Shown here piece after piece: positions 45,293-57,239 of a DNA stretch of 64,000 bases. Source of the stretch: Viola odorata (taxonomy: Eukaryota; Streptophyta; Magnoliopsida; Malpighiales; Violaceae); the NCBI GenBank assembly GCA_963691705.1, contig OY829545.1, forward strand, positions 57,328,192 to 57,392,191. The letters are read 5' to 3'. The stretch's first letter is position 1. Each line of letters opens with the position of its first letter. Under the pieces are notes generated by a model. That model searched no databases, was not told where the DNA came from, and saw only the letters and a program-made list of their open reading frames with translations. Position numbers and translations under genes: made by a program.

Positions 45293-45773
45293 TTCATGAG
45301 AATATCGTAGTATTTAGGGTCGAGGGAAGAGAACAACCCATCCATATCTTTGATGGCCATGATTGCTCGATGCACCATGATCCAATTAGCGGACTGCAAA
45401 ACTCACCCAAATCAAATCCAAAATCTAAAATAGAAAAAAAGTAAATTAATTAAGATTGGTGAACTGAAGACAATTGACACTAGGTACCTTGCATCGCTCA
45501 TCGTGGGTCTTGGGAGGAGAGCCTTCAAGAGTTGTTTTTAGAGCTTCGACATGTTTGTACCTATGGAGTGATTACATAGAAATTAATCAGAGGTGGTTTA
45601 CTTTAATTTATCAAATAATAATAATAGATAGAAAAAAATTAAAGAGAAAGAAAGGATGACTGATGTATTAACTGCTTGAGTAAGCTCTCGATCTTGCGGG
45701 ATTTGTGCTTTATTCTTGTGATTATGGCCTCCGCATTGTCTGCTTCCACGAACTCCCCTGCTCCACCCGCCAT
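45293..45773 (-). pseudogene. ARPC5: ARPC5 exons 1-3, copy C (partial)
   Basis: Exons are 45673-45773, 45488-45560 and 45293-45393, with the same lengths and splice phases as A and B. No stop occurs in the exons. Exon 1 reads HKSRKIESLLKQ, where A and B have SPKIESLLKQ. Exon 2 ends CK with AAG before the donor, where A and B have AAC. Substitutions at otherwise conserved places include a His in KTHDERC and a Lys in DPKYYDIL. The Tat composite separates it from exon 4 by about 38 kb, so it is most likely a fragment. Confidence 0.85.
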
Positions 45774-46747
45774 TCTTCCGGATATGGTAAATGGTTGCTT
45801 GCTTTCATCTCAATTAATCAAGTTGGGGCTTTGGAGTCGAACTTGTATTGGACCGTCATATTTTGGACTCCAATTGGGCCCTGAACGCTTGTCCATTTTT
45901 CTTTGTTTCATTGTTTAAAAAATTGGAAAAAGTTAAAAAATCAACTTAAGTTTGTATCAAATGTGAATCACAAGACAAATAATTACTAGCTTTTTTTAAT
46001 TATTTTTTATTCTATTTTTCCTCCGTACTTCTGCTAAATCTTACCATCGCTAAATTAGATATGACATGATAGTCTAAAATATAACTATTTTATTCTAAAA
46101 TGTTTATTCATTACGACAGTAAAAAAAATGCATAAAACGTTAATTAATAGTAAATGAAGAAAATATTAGCTAGCAAACTTTACAATATGTAAGAATTCCT
46201 AGTGGTTTAATTGTTCTATCAATATTACCCCAAACTTATTATCTTTGGTGATTGTACAGGATAATTTCATTGCTATTTCTTTTATAATTAAATATAGGTC
46301 CAATAGTAGTAAATTTAATAATTGTTACTATTGAGAAAAGCATTTTAATTAGTTTAAGTTGAGCGAACAAAAATAATCTTGATTTTTTTAGAGGATTTCC
46401 AAAAAAATAACAAAAAAAATGTTTAAAGCCTTAAAATTGCAGATGGGAATTTCTACATGGAGGTCATTTCACAAGCGGTGATTAATTAATCATAAGTCAT
46501 TAATACCATCGCCACTTGAACTATTACCGTTCGATAAATAGTCTCTTTAATAATTATTTGTTGGGTTCAGTTCTTTTAACTATCTTTTCGTTACAAAGGA
46601 ACACTTTTTGTTAATTTTTCATCCAAAATCCTCACATATTTATTTTGAACATATCTTTTTATTTTTTTAATTCTAAATAAAATTTAGACTCCAAAATAAA
46701 ATTTAAAAAAAAATTCTTAACTTCGTAATCATTAAATACCTGACTAT

Positions 46748-47408
46748 TTTAATCCCACAATAAGCTTTTCTCTCTTTCAATCATAATGAGCATCCAAACT
46801 TCCATAATAGGTAGAAATACAGTGGCCATGTCTGGAGGACAAACAATTCTTTTCACTAGAAAATGAAAGAACACAATCCACCTTTAGGAGATGTTACACC
46901 AAAGTGAATTACAGATGCACATAAAACTACTTGTGAGACTTGTGAAGAAAGAAAATGCATTGATCACAACAAATTGAGATACAGTGAGGAATCAAAATAA
47001 AGATGTATTCATGCTGCAATAATTTTAACAACTATGTTACCAAAACAGATTTTTAACTAACTAAGAGAATTACGTCACATGATTACACTGCTAAATGACC
47101 TGAATAATAACTCATTCATTTCTTCTCACCACATAGCCAAAGAGTATCAAGCATAGTGCAACACAAGAAGTTAAACATATTGAAGTTACTCGAAAGTTAT
47201 TAAGAAGGTAGCATGTGTTCTAAATTCCAAGGTTCCTCTCACCTTGTGAAACTATAGGTAGGGAGGATATTCTAAATCTGAATTCGAAACCATATTCAAG
47301 CAATTAGAATCGAGAAGGAAAAGAAATACCTCCTCAACGCAATTAAAAAGAAAGACTAGTCTATGTATTATGCTGAATTTAAGATCCAGGCTCTCTACTA
47401 CATGTACT
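46748..47408 (-). repeat. ARPC5 tandem unit D (partial, intron 3 only)
   Basis: Starts with the unit motif at 46748 and follows the other units until TACATGTACT, where the element at 47409 is inserted. No exon is included. Confidence 0.88.
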
Positions 47409-49604
47409 TGCTACCCGATTTTGGATTTTAAATTTTTCGTCAAAAGTATTGTTGCATTTCTTGTCAGCAATTTTCGAAAGTCATACTCTCATTTATTGTT
47501 GTCTAACTGATATTTATTTTTACGCTTAATATCATTTACTCCTTCCGGTTTTAATTGTATGACGTTTACTGATATTGCAATTTGTTCAATTTTCATCCTA
47601 GCATTTGTCCGTTCGAACCATGGATCGAATATTTCTGCCTACTTATGTATATTCTACATTTTTTTTCTTCTTCGTTTCGTATCATTTCATTTACCTCATT
47701 TTATTTCACATCTTGGTATTTTCCGTTTGAATTTTCATCAATTTTGAGTAAATTTCCTCGTACCATTGGCTCGAGCTTGTAAATAATTAGTCAAACCTTT
47801 TTCATTTCCATCTCATCACCACCGTTGGAGTCGTTGACCAATGGGTGGTCAACCACCCAACGGTCGTTCCTTTTTCCTTTAAGTCATCCTTCATTCATTT
47901 TTGTCCCTTCAACTAAATAAAAAATCACTCTCATACTAACTTCCATCAACATTAAATGAAACTCACCTTCTCCCTCACTGCCAGGGATCACCTTGCCCAT
48001 TCTCCCCATTCCTCTATAAATGGTTAAAATCCAAGTCAAAAAGAAAAAAAAGAAGAGGAAACAGGAGCTCACATCTTTCGTCCATCAACTTTCACTCTTT
48101 CTCTCGTGCTTCCCACTCTCTCACAAACGCTTAGCAATTTTAGTAGTCAAGGATAACAAGCAAGCCCGAAGCTCCGGTCATAAGCAAGCTTTTTCGCTAA
48201 CTTCCGTCAATCCTTTTAACTAGCTCGGTGATTACGCTACCTTGTCTTAATAATTGCATTTTGGATTTAATTTCACTACCGTCCTCTCAATTTAATAAAT
48301 TAGAGTTGTATTTAATTAATATCTCAATTTTAGTTTAATTTTTTGGTATTTTATTACTTGGATTTTGGCTTGCATTTATGGTTGGTTCGGCACTGTTTTG
48401 GTGACGGGAGAGGTGCTGGTGGCAAGAGGGACGTTTTGGACATGGTCTGGCTGGCGTCGGTTGCCAGCTGTGGCCCTACAATGGTCGGCAGCGGCGGTGG
48501 CGAGCTGAGGAAGACGACACTTTTCATCTTGGAGGGAAAGACCACGCAGGCTAGGCCTTGCGTGTGCAATCCTGGGCAGGCACTGTGCGCCTGGCGCAGG
48601 CGAGGGAGCGGGAAGAAGAGAGAAAAGGCCAGCCCAGCTGGGCTGGGCTGCTGGTGGGCCCAGCTGTGGGCCTGCCAGGGCCCATTCCCGGCCCAGTGGG
48701 TCAGGCCCAACTTTTCGGCCCATCGTTTTTTAATTTTATTCTTGTGTTTGTTCAATTCATTTATTTCCGCATTTGTACTGTTTATTTAATTTTCGTATGA
48801 TTGTACTGTTTATTTAATTACTGCACGCATGTCTGATTATTTATTTCCGTATGCTTGCATGTTTAATTATTTATTTTCGTATGCTTTTTCAATCGTCAAA
48901 TAATTATTTCCCTTGCGTAAAATCATTAGATAATTATTCTGCTTGCGTGAAATCGTCAAAAATAATTATTTCACTTGCATACAATAATTTTAATACCGAT
49001 CATTCAAATGCTCGTACTATTTATCTAATTATGTTTGCATACTCTCGGATGATTAAATAATTATTTTGCCCACGTTTAATTGCTTCACTTGCGCACGATA
49101 GGTCATTAAATATTTATCTGTTTCAACTATCATTTTTTCAAATTAATAATCTCGACTTTGTAGGATAAATCAACTGATACCCTTCACAAGTACGCGCTTG
49201 TTACCCTTTTATTTATTTCGCACTTTTCGCATATATATGTATATATTCGCATGCATGATATTTAAAATAAAATTTAATCCATTGGGCATGATCACTAAAG
49301 TAGGACTTTTTATTTTACAAACATGTTTTAAACACCTCTTTTCTCCGGTAACCTTTTTAGGATGTGACTCGGGTGCCTAACACCTTCCCGAGTCCATAAT
49401 ACGACCCCGAACCTCTGTTCTCGGGTTCAGACCCATTCTGCCTTAGTTTTTATTTGTTTTATGCATAACAAATAGGTTCCCTAAACCTAGAAATCAATTA
49501 GGGTGGCAACTTCATTGTATCATGTGAGATGAGTCTGATTTCATTTCACATCGTGTCCCAAACCCGAGTCGCATTAGGATAAAATCCAAAAAGGGGGAGC
49601 GACA
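47409..49604 (+). mobile_element. 5' LTR of the second Tat/Ogre-like element (2,196 bp)
   Basis: Ends GGGGGAGCGACA directly before the PBS. A TATA box (TATAAAT) lies at 48015-48021 and a GCCCA/TGGGC-rich stretch at about 48610-48720. The 148-codon ORF at 48343-48789 lies in this GC-rich LTR part and shows no domain. A conserved TGACT/AGTCA-rich stretch near 47825 matches 3240-3290 of the first LTR. Confidence 0.85.
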
Positions 49605-49625
49605 GTTTGGCGAATTCACTAGGGA
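49605..49625 (+). promoter_or_regulatory. Primer-binding site of the second Tat/Ogre-like element
   Basis: GTTTGGCGAATTCACTAGGGA follows the LTR. The inverted element has GTTTGGCGACTCCACTAGGGA (62729-62749), so CC to AT-type changes have occurred. Related Ogre elements prime with tRNA-Arg; that identity here is inferred. Confidence 0.7.
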
Positions 49626-51007
49626 CCAATAGGGTCGAAGCCGAATTTTTTTTGAGGTGTTCACTTTTTTATTTGCTTCGATAAATTGCTTAATTTTTTC
49701 TCGTATGTTTTCTTTCGTACATAATTGATATGATAAATTGTTTGATTTTTTTTGCATGATTAATTGCTTTTATCAGCTTTGATAAATTGCTTATACATGA
49801 TTTGTTGCTGTGAGTTATTCGCTTTGATAAAATGTCATTGCATACGCAATTTCACGCATAATCCCTATCGCCGGGCGTTTCCAAATAGGATTAGGTTGGT
49901 AGTAGTGAAGTCCTAGGGCCCACCCCCTGGTAAGCTTTCACGAACCCTCACTCGGACTCGAACCCCTAAATGGGTGAGCGCCCCAATCCTTTGATGTTTC
50001 GGTAAGCAATCACATATCCATTTACTGAGGGACCACTTTTATGGTATCGTCCGGGAGCCTTCCAGCCAGTTAGAATCAGTAGATGTTACCCCAGCATATG
50101 CATCATGTTGAAATCCGTATATTGTGATTTGCTTCACTTTTTTCACTAATTTCTCAAAATTCTCACAAATAATTTCTCACATTTTCTCCACGTTTTACTA
50201 ATAATTTCCCAAAATTTTCCACATTTTCATAAACTAATTTCGCAATTTTTCCACATTTATAATTTTTTCGCAAAAATTTCCACATCGGAAATATTTTTCC
50301 ACAAACTTTCCATATTGGTAATTTTTTTCGTAAATTTGTCACATTTGCAATTTTTCACAATTTCCCCATATTTGCAATTTTTTGCAATGTCTTAATGTTT
50401 ACAAAATTTTCCACAATTTCACAATATCTATAAATTCTCCCACAATTTTTCACATGTACAACTTTCTGCAAGTTTTCACGCTTCTAAATTTTTTCCACAA
50501 TTTTTCCACGTGAGTCAAATTCTTTCACAATTTTTCCACGTGTGTAAAGTTCTTTCACAATTTTTCCATGGGTCAAATTCTTTCGCAATTTTGCCGTGTG
50601 CCAAAATTTTCCGCAATTTTTCCACGTGTGCAATTTCTTCGCAAATTGCTCCACGGGTACAACTTTTCTCGCAATTTTTCACATTGATAAATTTTTCCGA
50701 AAAAAATCTATGTATGCAAAAATATATTCCTTAATTTTTCACATGTAAATTATTTCCCTATTTTCTATGTTTATAATTTTGCCTCAATTATTTACGTAAT
50801 TCTCCGTGTTTGTGATTTTTTATGCCTACATTATTCTTGTTAGTGTACTTACCCCTCTCTTTCTCTTGCAGCGTGGATATCTCTGGATGACATTTTGAAT
50901 ACATAATTAAATCGGTGCTTAAACTTATAATTATTTCATCTGTTTATTTTTCAGGAAAACATTGCTCCCAAAAAGCAAGTTATTCCTCGCGAGATCCATG
51001 TGATTAG
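49626..51007 (+). other. 5' leader with degenerate AATTTTTCCACA-type repeats
   Basis: From about 50120 to 50780 the sequence repeats variants of CAATTTTTCCACATGTGCAA with loose 25-30 bp spacing. No ORF of note. The leader is unusually long (about 1.4 kb), as reported for Ogre-type elements. Confidence 0.65.
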
Positions 51008-52604
51008 ATGACAGAGCAGGGCAGAACGGAGGAGACATTGAAAGCCAAGATAACTGAATTGGAAGAACAAGTACGGGTTGCTACGGAAAGGGCTGAATAA
51101 GCTGAGAAAGAACAGGAAAAGATAGTGATTGATTTTCCACCCGGTTCTTATCCCAGTTCTGCTCAAATGGGGGGGCCATCTGCTTCGTCTGCAGTCATTG
51201 TTACTTCAATACCCCCATCATCTCCCGGTCCATGGCAACCATTTTTCCTTAACCCAAATCCCCTTCAGCACATCACATCGACTATCCCGAACACTGTTGT
51301 TGCCACCGTTGGACAAGGTGATGCATCCCCCTAGAGTCCCAACACTTCCAACAGAGTCATGCTACTCAATTCACTATTTCGAGGCCTTCAGGAACTTAAC
51401 CTCCTGGGGGTAATCAGATATAGACACAAGTCTCCTTTAGGTATCCGTCAGCGGCTGGTTTTGGCACTAATAATGTAGAAGGGCCAAGTATCGACAGGTT
51501 AAGTCTGTTAGAAGAAATAGTGAGGGTTGTTGGAGGGGCCAATCCCTTCGATCCTGCAAGATCTAGGGACGTGTGCATGGTATCAGGGATAACCATGCCA
51601 CCGAAGTTTAGAATCCCAAAGTTCGGAAAGTATACTAGGATGGAGTCCCGAAACCCATCTCAAGATCTACTGCGACAGTATTGCTGAGGTGATCTATAAT
51701 GAGCCGCTGTCAATCCACTTGTTCAGAGAAAGTTTGGGCCAAGCATGCATTGACCTGATACAGGAATCTGGAAAGGAATAGAATCAGGACTTGGAGAGAT
51801 TTGTCTGACGCCTTCTTCAAGCGATACAAGTTCAACTTGGAAGTGGCCCCGGACCGTTCAGATCTTCAGAATCTTGAGAAGAGGGTCGACGAATCAGTGA
51901 AGGCTTATGCTCAGAGGTGGAGAGAACTAGCTGCCAGAATTTCTCCCCCTCTAAGCGACAAGGAACTCATATCTATTTTCATGAACACTTTTAAGGTTCC
52001 TTACTACAATTATCTCATCTTCAATTCGTCGAACAACTTTTCCGACATAGTCCAAGTGGCTGAGAGAGTTGAACAAGGAATTAAATCCGGAAGGATCATC
52101 GTTTCCGCGCCGGAGGAAACACTCAAGAGAGTGCCTATTACGGAGGAAGATGTCAGCTTCGCCTCCCATCGACCTGGTTATGGGCAACCTTTCACGTCAC
52201 CTCCACCACAAATACCACAAAACACACAACCTAGACCATATAACCCACCAAATAACCCAAACAACCGGAATAACCAAAACAATCGCAAGAATCGGGAGAC
52301 ACTGCCACCTTTTCCCGTTCTTTTGGAAGAGATTTATAAACATCTCTTGGCAGCTGGGCAAATTGTACCAATCCCATTTCAACCTCAACAACCTCCTTAC
52401 CCGAAATGGTACGACCCTAATGCAAGATGCGAGTACCATACCGGAGCTCAGGGCCACGCGCTAGAAAATTGCTTTACCTTTAAGAGAAAGGTTAACAACT
52501 TGATCAAGAGTGGATGGGTCTCTTTTGAAGTGCTGGCCAAAGGGCCTACCACAACCACCGACCCTCTTCTGGACCATGCTCTGGGCAGTGGAAGATTGAT
52601 ATAG
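51008..52604 (+). pseudogene. gag: gag of the second Tat/Ogre-like element (stops and frame changes)
   Basis: The N-terminal part from ATG 51008 is a coiled-coil-like ELEEQVRVATERAE, broken by TAA at 51098-51100 and TAG at 51332-51334, both explicable by C-to-T change at CAA and CAG. The retrotransposon-gag core is in another frame: ERNRIRTWRDLSDAFFKRYK, then VKAYAQRWRELAARI near 51897. A Pro/Asn/Arg-rich part follows and a C-x2-H-type motif (CEYHTGAQGHALENCFTFK) near 52430-52485. The longest open part is 51801-52604 (267 codons). This would be the particle protein. It is not functional as it stands. Confidence 0.85.
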
Positions 52605-53030
52605 AGCTCGTGAAAAAGCCTGATGGGCCTATGCGCAACCGGACCACCTCTATACTTCCCGATGTCTCTCTGTAATTTCTTTATATTCTGTCGTGTTTCT
52701 TTCTAATATTAGCAACAAAAACTTATTGCAAGGACTCACATTCCTTTTGTAAAAATTAATATATATGCAGCTTTTACTCCAAAAACATCTTTTACTGTTC
52801 ATATTTTACTTTCAGGATAAATAAAAAATTCAGGTTGTTTTGATATACCCTATGTCTTTGATGGTGAAGAAATTATTGCCACGACCAAGGATGAGGTCGG
52901 GATTCCACCCGAATTGGCCTGCTTAGTAAAACTTGGAGAAGAAGATAGTCCCTCGTCAGGAAGGGTTTAAAGAGATAAACTTGGGGGCAAGCGATGAAAA
53001 CCAAGAGGATGTCGATCAAAAGACATAGGG
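52605..53030 (+). pseudogene. Short pol remnant ending before reverse transcriptase
   Basis: Frames near 52870-53020 read GIPPELACLVKLGEED and, in another frame, EINLGASDENQEDVD, matching the linker that precedes RT in Ogre-type pol. No RT, RNase H or integrase motif follows before 54600. The rest of pol has been deleted. Confidence 0.5.
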
Positions 53031-54622
53031 AATATAACACTTTTGATCTTTTACAATGATGAGCTCCTTATATTCAAGTCATTGCCATAGCAGTGACCCC
53101 AATCAACATACTTAATGCGGTCTTATTTTGTGATATAACAACATTTGCGCCGTATTTGGATCTCGACTGCAAATTCAAAGTTTAAACATGATCAAATCTT
53201 TCATGTGTTGAATTTGATGATCGTAGACAAGATCTCTCCATGCGCAGACACAATAATCATACTGTGAAGATCAATCCTCTAATTGGTAAGCCACGAGATG
53301 TTGGTTTCGAGGGTGATTTTATCCGTAATCCTTCGCTGCAAAAACTGAAGTGTTGGAGTTTCTCTCTGGAAAGAAGCAACGAGTTAGATTCCCCAATGGC
53401 ACCTTGAACTTCCCGCAGACCAAGGATTCTCCTTCATCCCTCAAGATGATGTTCAAATCATCAGCATTTGGCCATCCCCAACGCAGAAGATGTCTCCTCG
53501 CCAAGAGCAGTCAAGGAGCGAATCTAGAAAAATGGTTCTTCAATCGCTACAATGGGCTGGGTTCTTTACAAAGCGTCTTACAGTTGCAAACAACCAGTCT
53601 CAAGGGTCATTTCGAGCTCATCTTCCCTTGGAAATCTGACCAAGTTCAAGAGCGATTCAGCTGTAGCTAAGGGTGAATCCGCATGAAGAGACCGTGCAGT
53701 CAACTGCTAGCAAGGCGTTGTCATCCGATCATCTAAAAGTTATCATCCGATCATAGAATACTATTCAAGAACTTAATGACCATCCTTCGAGATGTGGTGA
53801 TTGACTATGACAAAACCGTTAGAAATGTCTACAGCAACGCTATCATCCAATTTGAGTACAGAGGATACTGGATCAGAATCATACAGCCAATTTCCCGCTA
53901 GAGTACCTGTCAGATTGTTAGCCGCTGCTTGTCACACACATCCAGAGAAGACCACTTTCCTCTCTGCCTCTTTAAATTTTTGAACAATCATTCTGCATTC
54001 ATTCCCACACTGGGGCAACATTTTAATTATTCATAAACTCTCGTAAGTGGTCATCCCCCACGTTTTGTTTGTAAAATTTCTAAGAGTTTTTGACTTTATA
54101 AACTGTGAATAAAGATTCTTTGAATAAGATCCACACTACCCTCAAATTTTTTTTCAAACCTTTCCTAGATTGAGCATGTTCAACATGTTATTGCATCAAG
54201 GATATCTTGTGCATCCACTTGAAATTATATGACATGCATGATCTCGTCTGCTAGCTCTTATATCTGCAATATGCCTAGACGTAAGCAGTCATACGTACAT
54301 CCCTGTGAACATTTTGGGCCTTCACGCCTTATTTCTTTCATGAGTGCAAATGCCAAGCTAAGTGCTAATTGGATTTGCATAATATCCAGGGTACATGCAC
54401 CATTAGACATGGGATAGCTGTAAGATGACGGGGGACTTTGCTCTATCTTCCCTTTTTTATTTTTTTATAAGACAATGAGCAGTGCTTGACTGAGGTGGCA
54501 AACTAGAGGAACGGTGCACATCGAACTTGGATCGTGCATGAAGGCCTCAGCCTTAAACCAGAACTGAGGAAAGCCAACATGAAAACTGTACTTGCTTTGC
54601 TTGCCGATGTGTTATGTGTTTT
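53031..54622 (+). other. Non-coding stretch of the second element
   Basis: No recognisable coding sequence. The part 54180-54420 matches, inverted, 59480-59650 (both include CTTCACGCCTT or its complement next to GGGCC), so it is a shared 3' segment of the family. ORFs of 60-106 codons show no domain. Confidence 0.6.
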
Positions 54623-54845
54623 AAAAAAAAAAAGAGAAAAAAAAGAAGAAGAAAAAGAAGAAAAAGAAAAGAAAAAGAAAAGGAAGAAAAAAAAAGAAGA
54701 AAAAAGAAGAAGAAGAAAAAAAGAGAGAAAAAAGAAGAAAGAAGAAAAAGAAAAAGAAAAAAGAAAAGGAAGAAAAAAGAAGGAAAAAAGAAAAGAAAAG
54801 AGAGAAAGGAAAAGAAAAAAAAAGAGGAAGGAAAAAGAGAAGAAA
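54623..54845 (+). repeat. Purine-only tract, 223 nt without a pyrimidine
   Basis: All bases on the plus strand are A or G. Corresponding tracts sit at 239-330 and, inverted, at 59053-59137. ORFs of 98-143 codons on both strands through it are compositional artefacts. Confidence 0.9.
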
Positions 54846-55048
54846 TCAAAAGTGTTCAAAGAACACAGCAAAACAAAAGCAGAAGCAAGTGCAAAAGGGG
54901 CCCAGGGTCAGTTCTTAAAAAAAAATCCATCGAAGAATCACCCCCGTGGAGATTCTAAAACTTAGGCACAATGCCCTCAAAGCAATCAAGAAGGGGAATC
55001 CCCAATGAAGACAAAGAACTGGAGCGCCTTGTCCTCGAAAAGATTAAG

Positions 55049-55660
55049 AAGAAAAGCATCTCTAGTAAGGATTCAAGAATCTAGGCGCTATATCCTCAAA
55101 GTGATTGCGGGAAGAAGCATCACCAATGAAGACTGAAGAACTTGTGCACTTTGCCCTCACCGCGGCCAATCAACAGGCCCTGTTCATTGAAAAAAATATC
55201 CACTTCTCCTCCCCAGTAAAGTCCTCTCGATTATATGAAGGCCCATGCATGTGCATCTTCATTTGAAGTTTATTCACTCGGATTGACATTGCAAATCTAA
55301 TTTTGTGCTATGTTTGTTGCATTTTTATGAGTGTAAACACGTAGCCTTGTTCCCGAGTGTGAGCGCAAACACCAGTATCCGGTGAGGATTGCCTACGTCT
55401 ACATGTTGTGGGAAAGTCTTGTCCTCGAGGTCCTTATCTCCTGGGCAAGATGCAGATGCTTTTCTAGGCTTGTATCAAGCATGCTTATATAAGAGAAACT
55501 GGATGACATGTTCTCCAAAAATGCATAAATTTGTCGAACCTTCTCTTGATAAGGAAGTTGCTTTTATAAAATACTGGGGGCAAACCTTAGGGTAGTGTGG
55601 GAATATTTTCATATACAACATACATGATTTGACCTCATTGTTTTCTCAATTATCAATTGC
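55049..55660 (+). repeat. 612-bp segment duplicated at 63011-63622 (left copy)
   Basis: The two copies differ at seven positions by eye. It includes the conserved non-coding block. It is the target-side sequence of the second element just before the inverted fragment. Confidence 0.9.
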
Positions 55661-57076
55661 AAACATTTATAACAAGCAATTGATTAATTAAATAAAACAT
55701 GGCATAAACTAAATAATACATCATATTAAGCATGCAACCATTTTATACGAATTAAACGTGTCTTAAAAAGCATACGAACATTTCATGAAAGTTGACAAAA
55801 ATTAATGGGCCGAGCCCCCATAGGAATTTTGGGCATTAAAAAATGGGCTTGGCAAATTTTAATTTAAAACAAAATGGGCTTGGCTTTCTTTCCCGCACAC
55901 ACCAACTCACCTCTTCTTCTTCCTTACAACGCCGGCCACCATGGCCGGCTACCAAGGTGGAAACACCTTGACGAAACAACACCAAACCAACCCCAATAGG
56001 ACCAGCAACACAACAGTAGCACAAAGCCGCAAAAACACCAAAGAAATTCGACCAAAAATAGTAGCAATTTAAGGAAAATGAAAATAGATAATTAATGCAT
56101 CAATTGCTCAATTAATTAACCAAAGCAAGGAACAATTAAATTGAAGCTAGCATGCTGATTTTAACTCACTAACAAAGCATTTAAAACAAGTTTGGGCCAA
56201 TTATTCATGCATTAAAGCTATAAACAAAAATTAAAAGAAAACTAGAGTGAGAAAGCTTACCTCTCCAGGAGAGCTTTGGACCAAGAAGGATGAGCAAGAA
56301 ATAGAGATTAAGAGGAGGATTTGGTGCCCCTATCTCGTTGCATGAAGCTTGCTATTTGTAGAGGGAAGTGGAGTCGGTTTGGAGGCAAATGCTTGGCCAA
56401 GAATCGTCGGAGGAGGTGGAGGGATAAGGTCAACCGGAGTGGAGGCCAAGTTTGGCTTTGTGCGACCAAGAATTTCTTAATGGGAGGTTTGCGATCCTCC
56501 CAAGAGAGTCGGCCACTCTAGCTAGGCAGAAAGGTGAGTCAATTTTAGATAAACATGTATTAATTTAATGCATGCTTTTGGACACGAACGAGATATTTTG
56601 GTACGAGCAAAATTATAAAAAAGTGAAAATAAATCCGAGTCGAGGAAACCACGACGTGTAGAAAAATAAGACAAGATAACTACCACACAGTGAATAAATG
56701 CGAAACTTGGTTTAACATGTTTATTTTCTCTTTCAAAAATGTCAAAAGTTCGGACATAAAATAAATGCCTTTACGGCAAAAATTGAACGAAATCAAACGA
56801 GATGGCGTGGAAGAGAAAAATAGTAGGTAATTATACATTAAAGAAATAACGCATTCGACCCACGGTCCCGGGAAACTTTACTCGGGACCGAAAGAAGTTC
56901 GCGTTAAGACAGTCGAAAATACGAAAAACTTAAGAAGACTCGAAATGACACAGAATATTAAACAAACTAGCCCAGGATCAAGAATCGACAGAAATTTGAC
57001 CTAGACAAGCTATTTAAATGTAATAAGCGTAAAAATGCGTAGAGATTGTATCAAAGTCAAAAATCGGGTGGCAACA
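55661..57076 (-). mobile_element. Truncated 3' LTR of the inverted fragment
   Basis: In element sense it starts TGTTGCCACCCGAT directly after the polypurine tract. About 1.4 kb remains; the usual GTGCGACA end is missing. A GGGCTTGGC / GCCCA-rich stretch lies at about 55803-55880, as in the other LTRs. Confidence 0.8.
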
Positions 57077-57239
57077 GTTGCCCCCTCTTTACTGTCTGAT
57101 CAAAAATCCAGTGTAACTGAGATTTTTGATTAACAGTAAAGACGGTTTCCCCAAGTATTTACCACGTTTTGGAAATGATGAAGACTTACCTGAGAGTGGG
57201 GTGAGCTTTAGATTCTGGTCTAGGTGAGGCTATCACATT

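Larger units (their letters stand above)
42857..46747 (-). repeat. ARPC5 tandem unit C (interrupted by a solo LTR)
   Basis: Starts TTTAATCCCACAATAAGC at 42857, breaks at 42948-44479, and runs to the start of unit D. About 2.36 kb without the insertion. Confidence 0.9.
47409..55660 (+). mobile_element. Second Tat/Ogre-like element: 5' LTR, gag, truncated pol, 3' region
   Basis: It begins TGCTACCCGATTTTGG, inserted into unit D. Parts: LTR 47409-49604, PBS, a 5' leader with degenerate repeats, gag 51008-52604, a short pol remnant near 52900-53020, a long non-coding stretch, a purine tract and a conserved block. It is interrupted at 55660 by a minus-strand fragment and resumes at 63011. The 3' LTR is outside the window. 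Confidence 0.82.

Noticed and set aside
48343..48789. 148-codon GC-rich ORF in the LTR at 47409
   Set aside because: Lies in the GCCCA-rich part of the LTR with competing ORFs on the other strand; no domain.
54534..54965. Lys/Glu/Arg-rich and Phe/Ser/Leu-rich ORFs over 100 codons
   Set aside because: Pure purine tract read in several frames; low complexity only.
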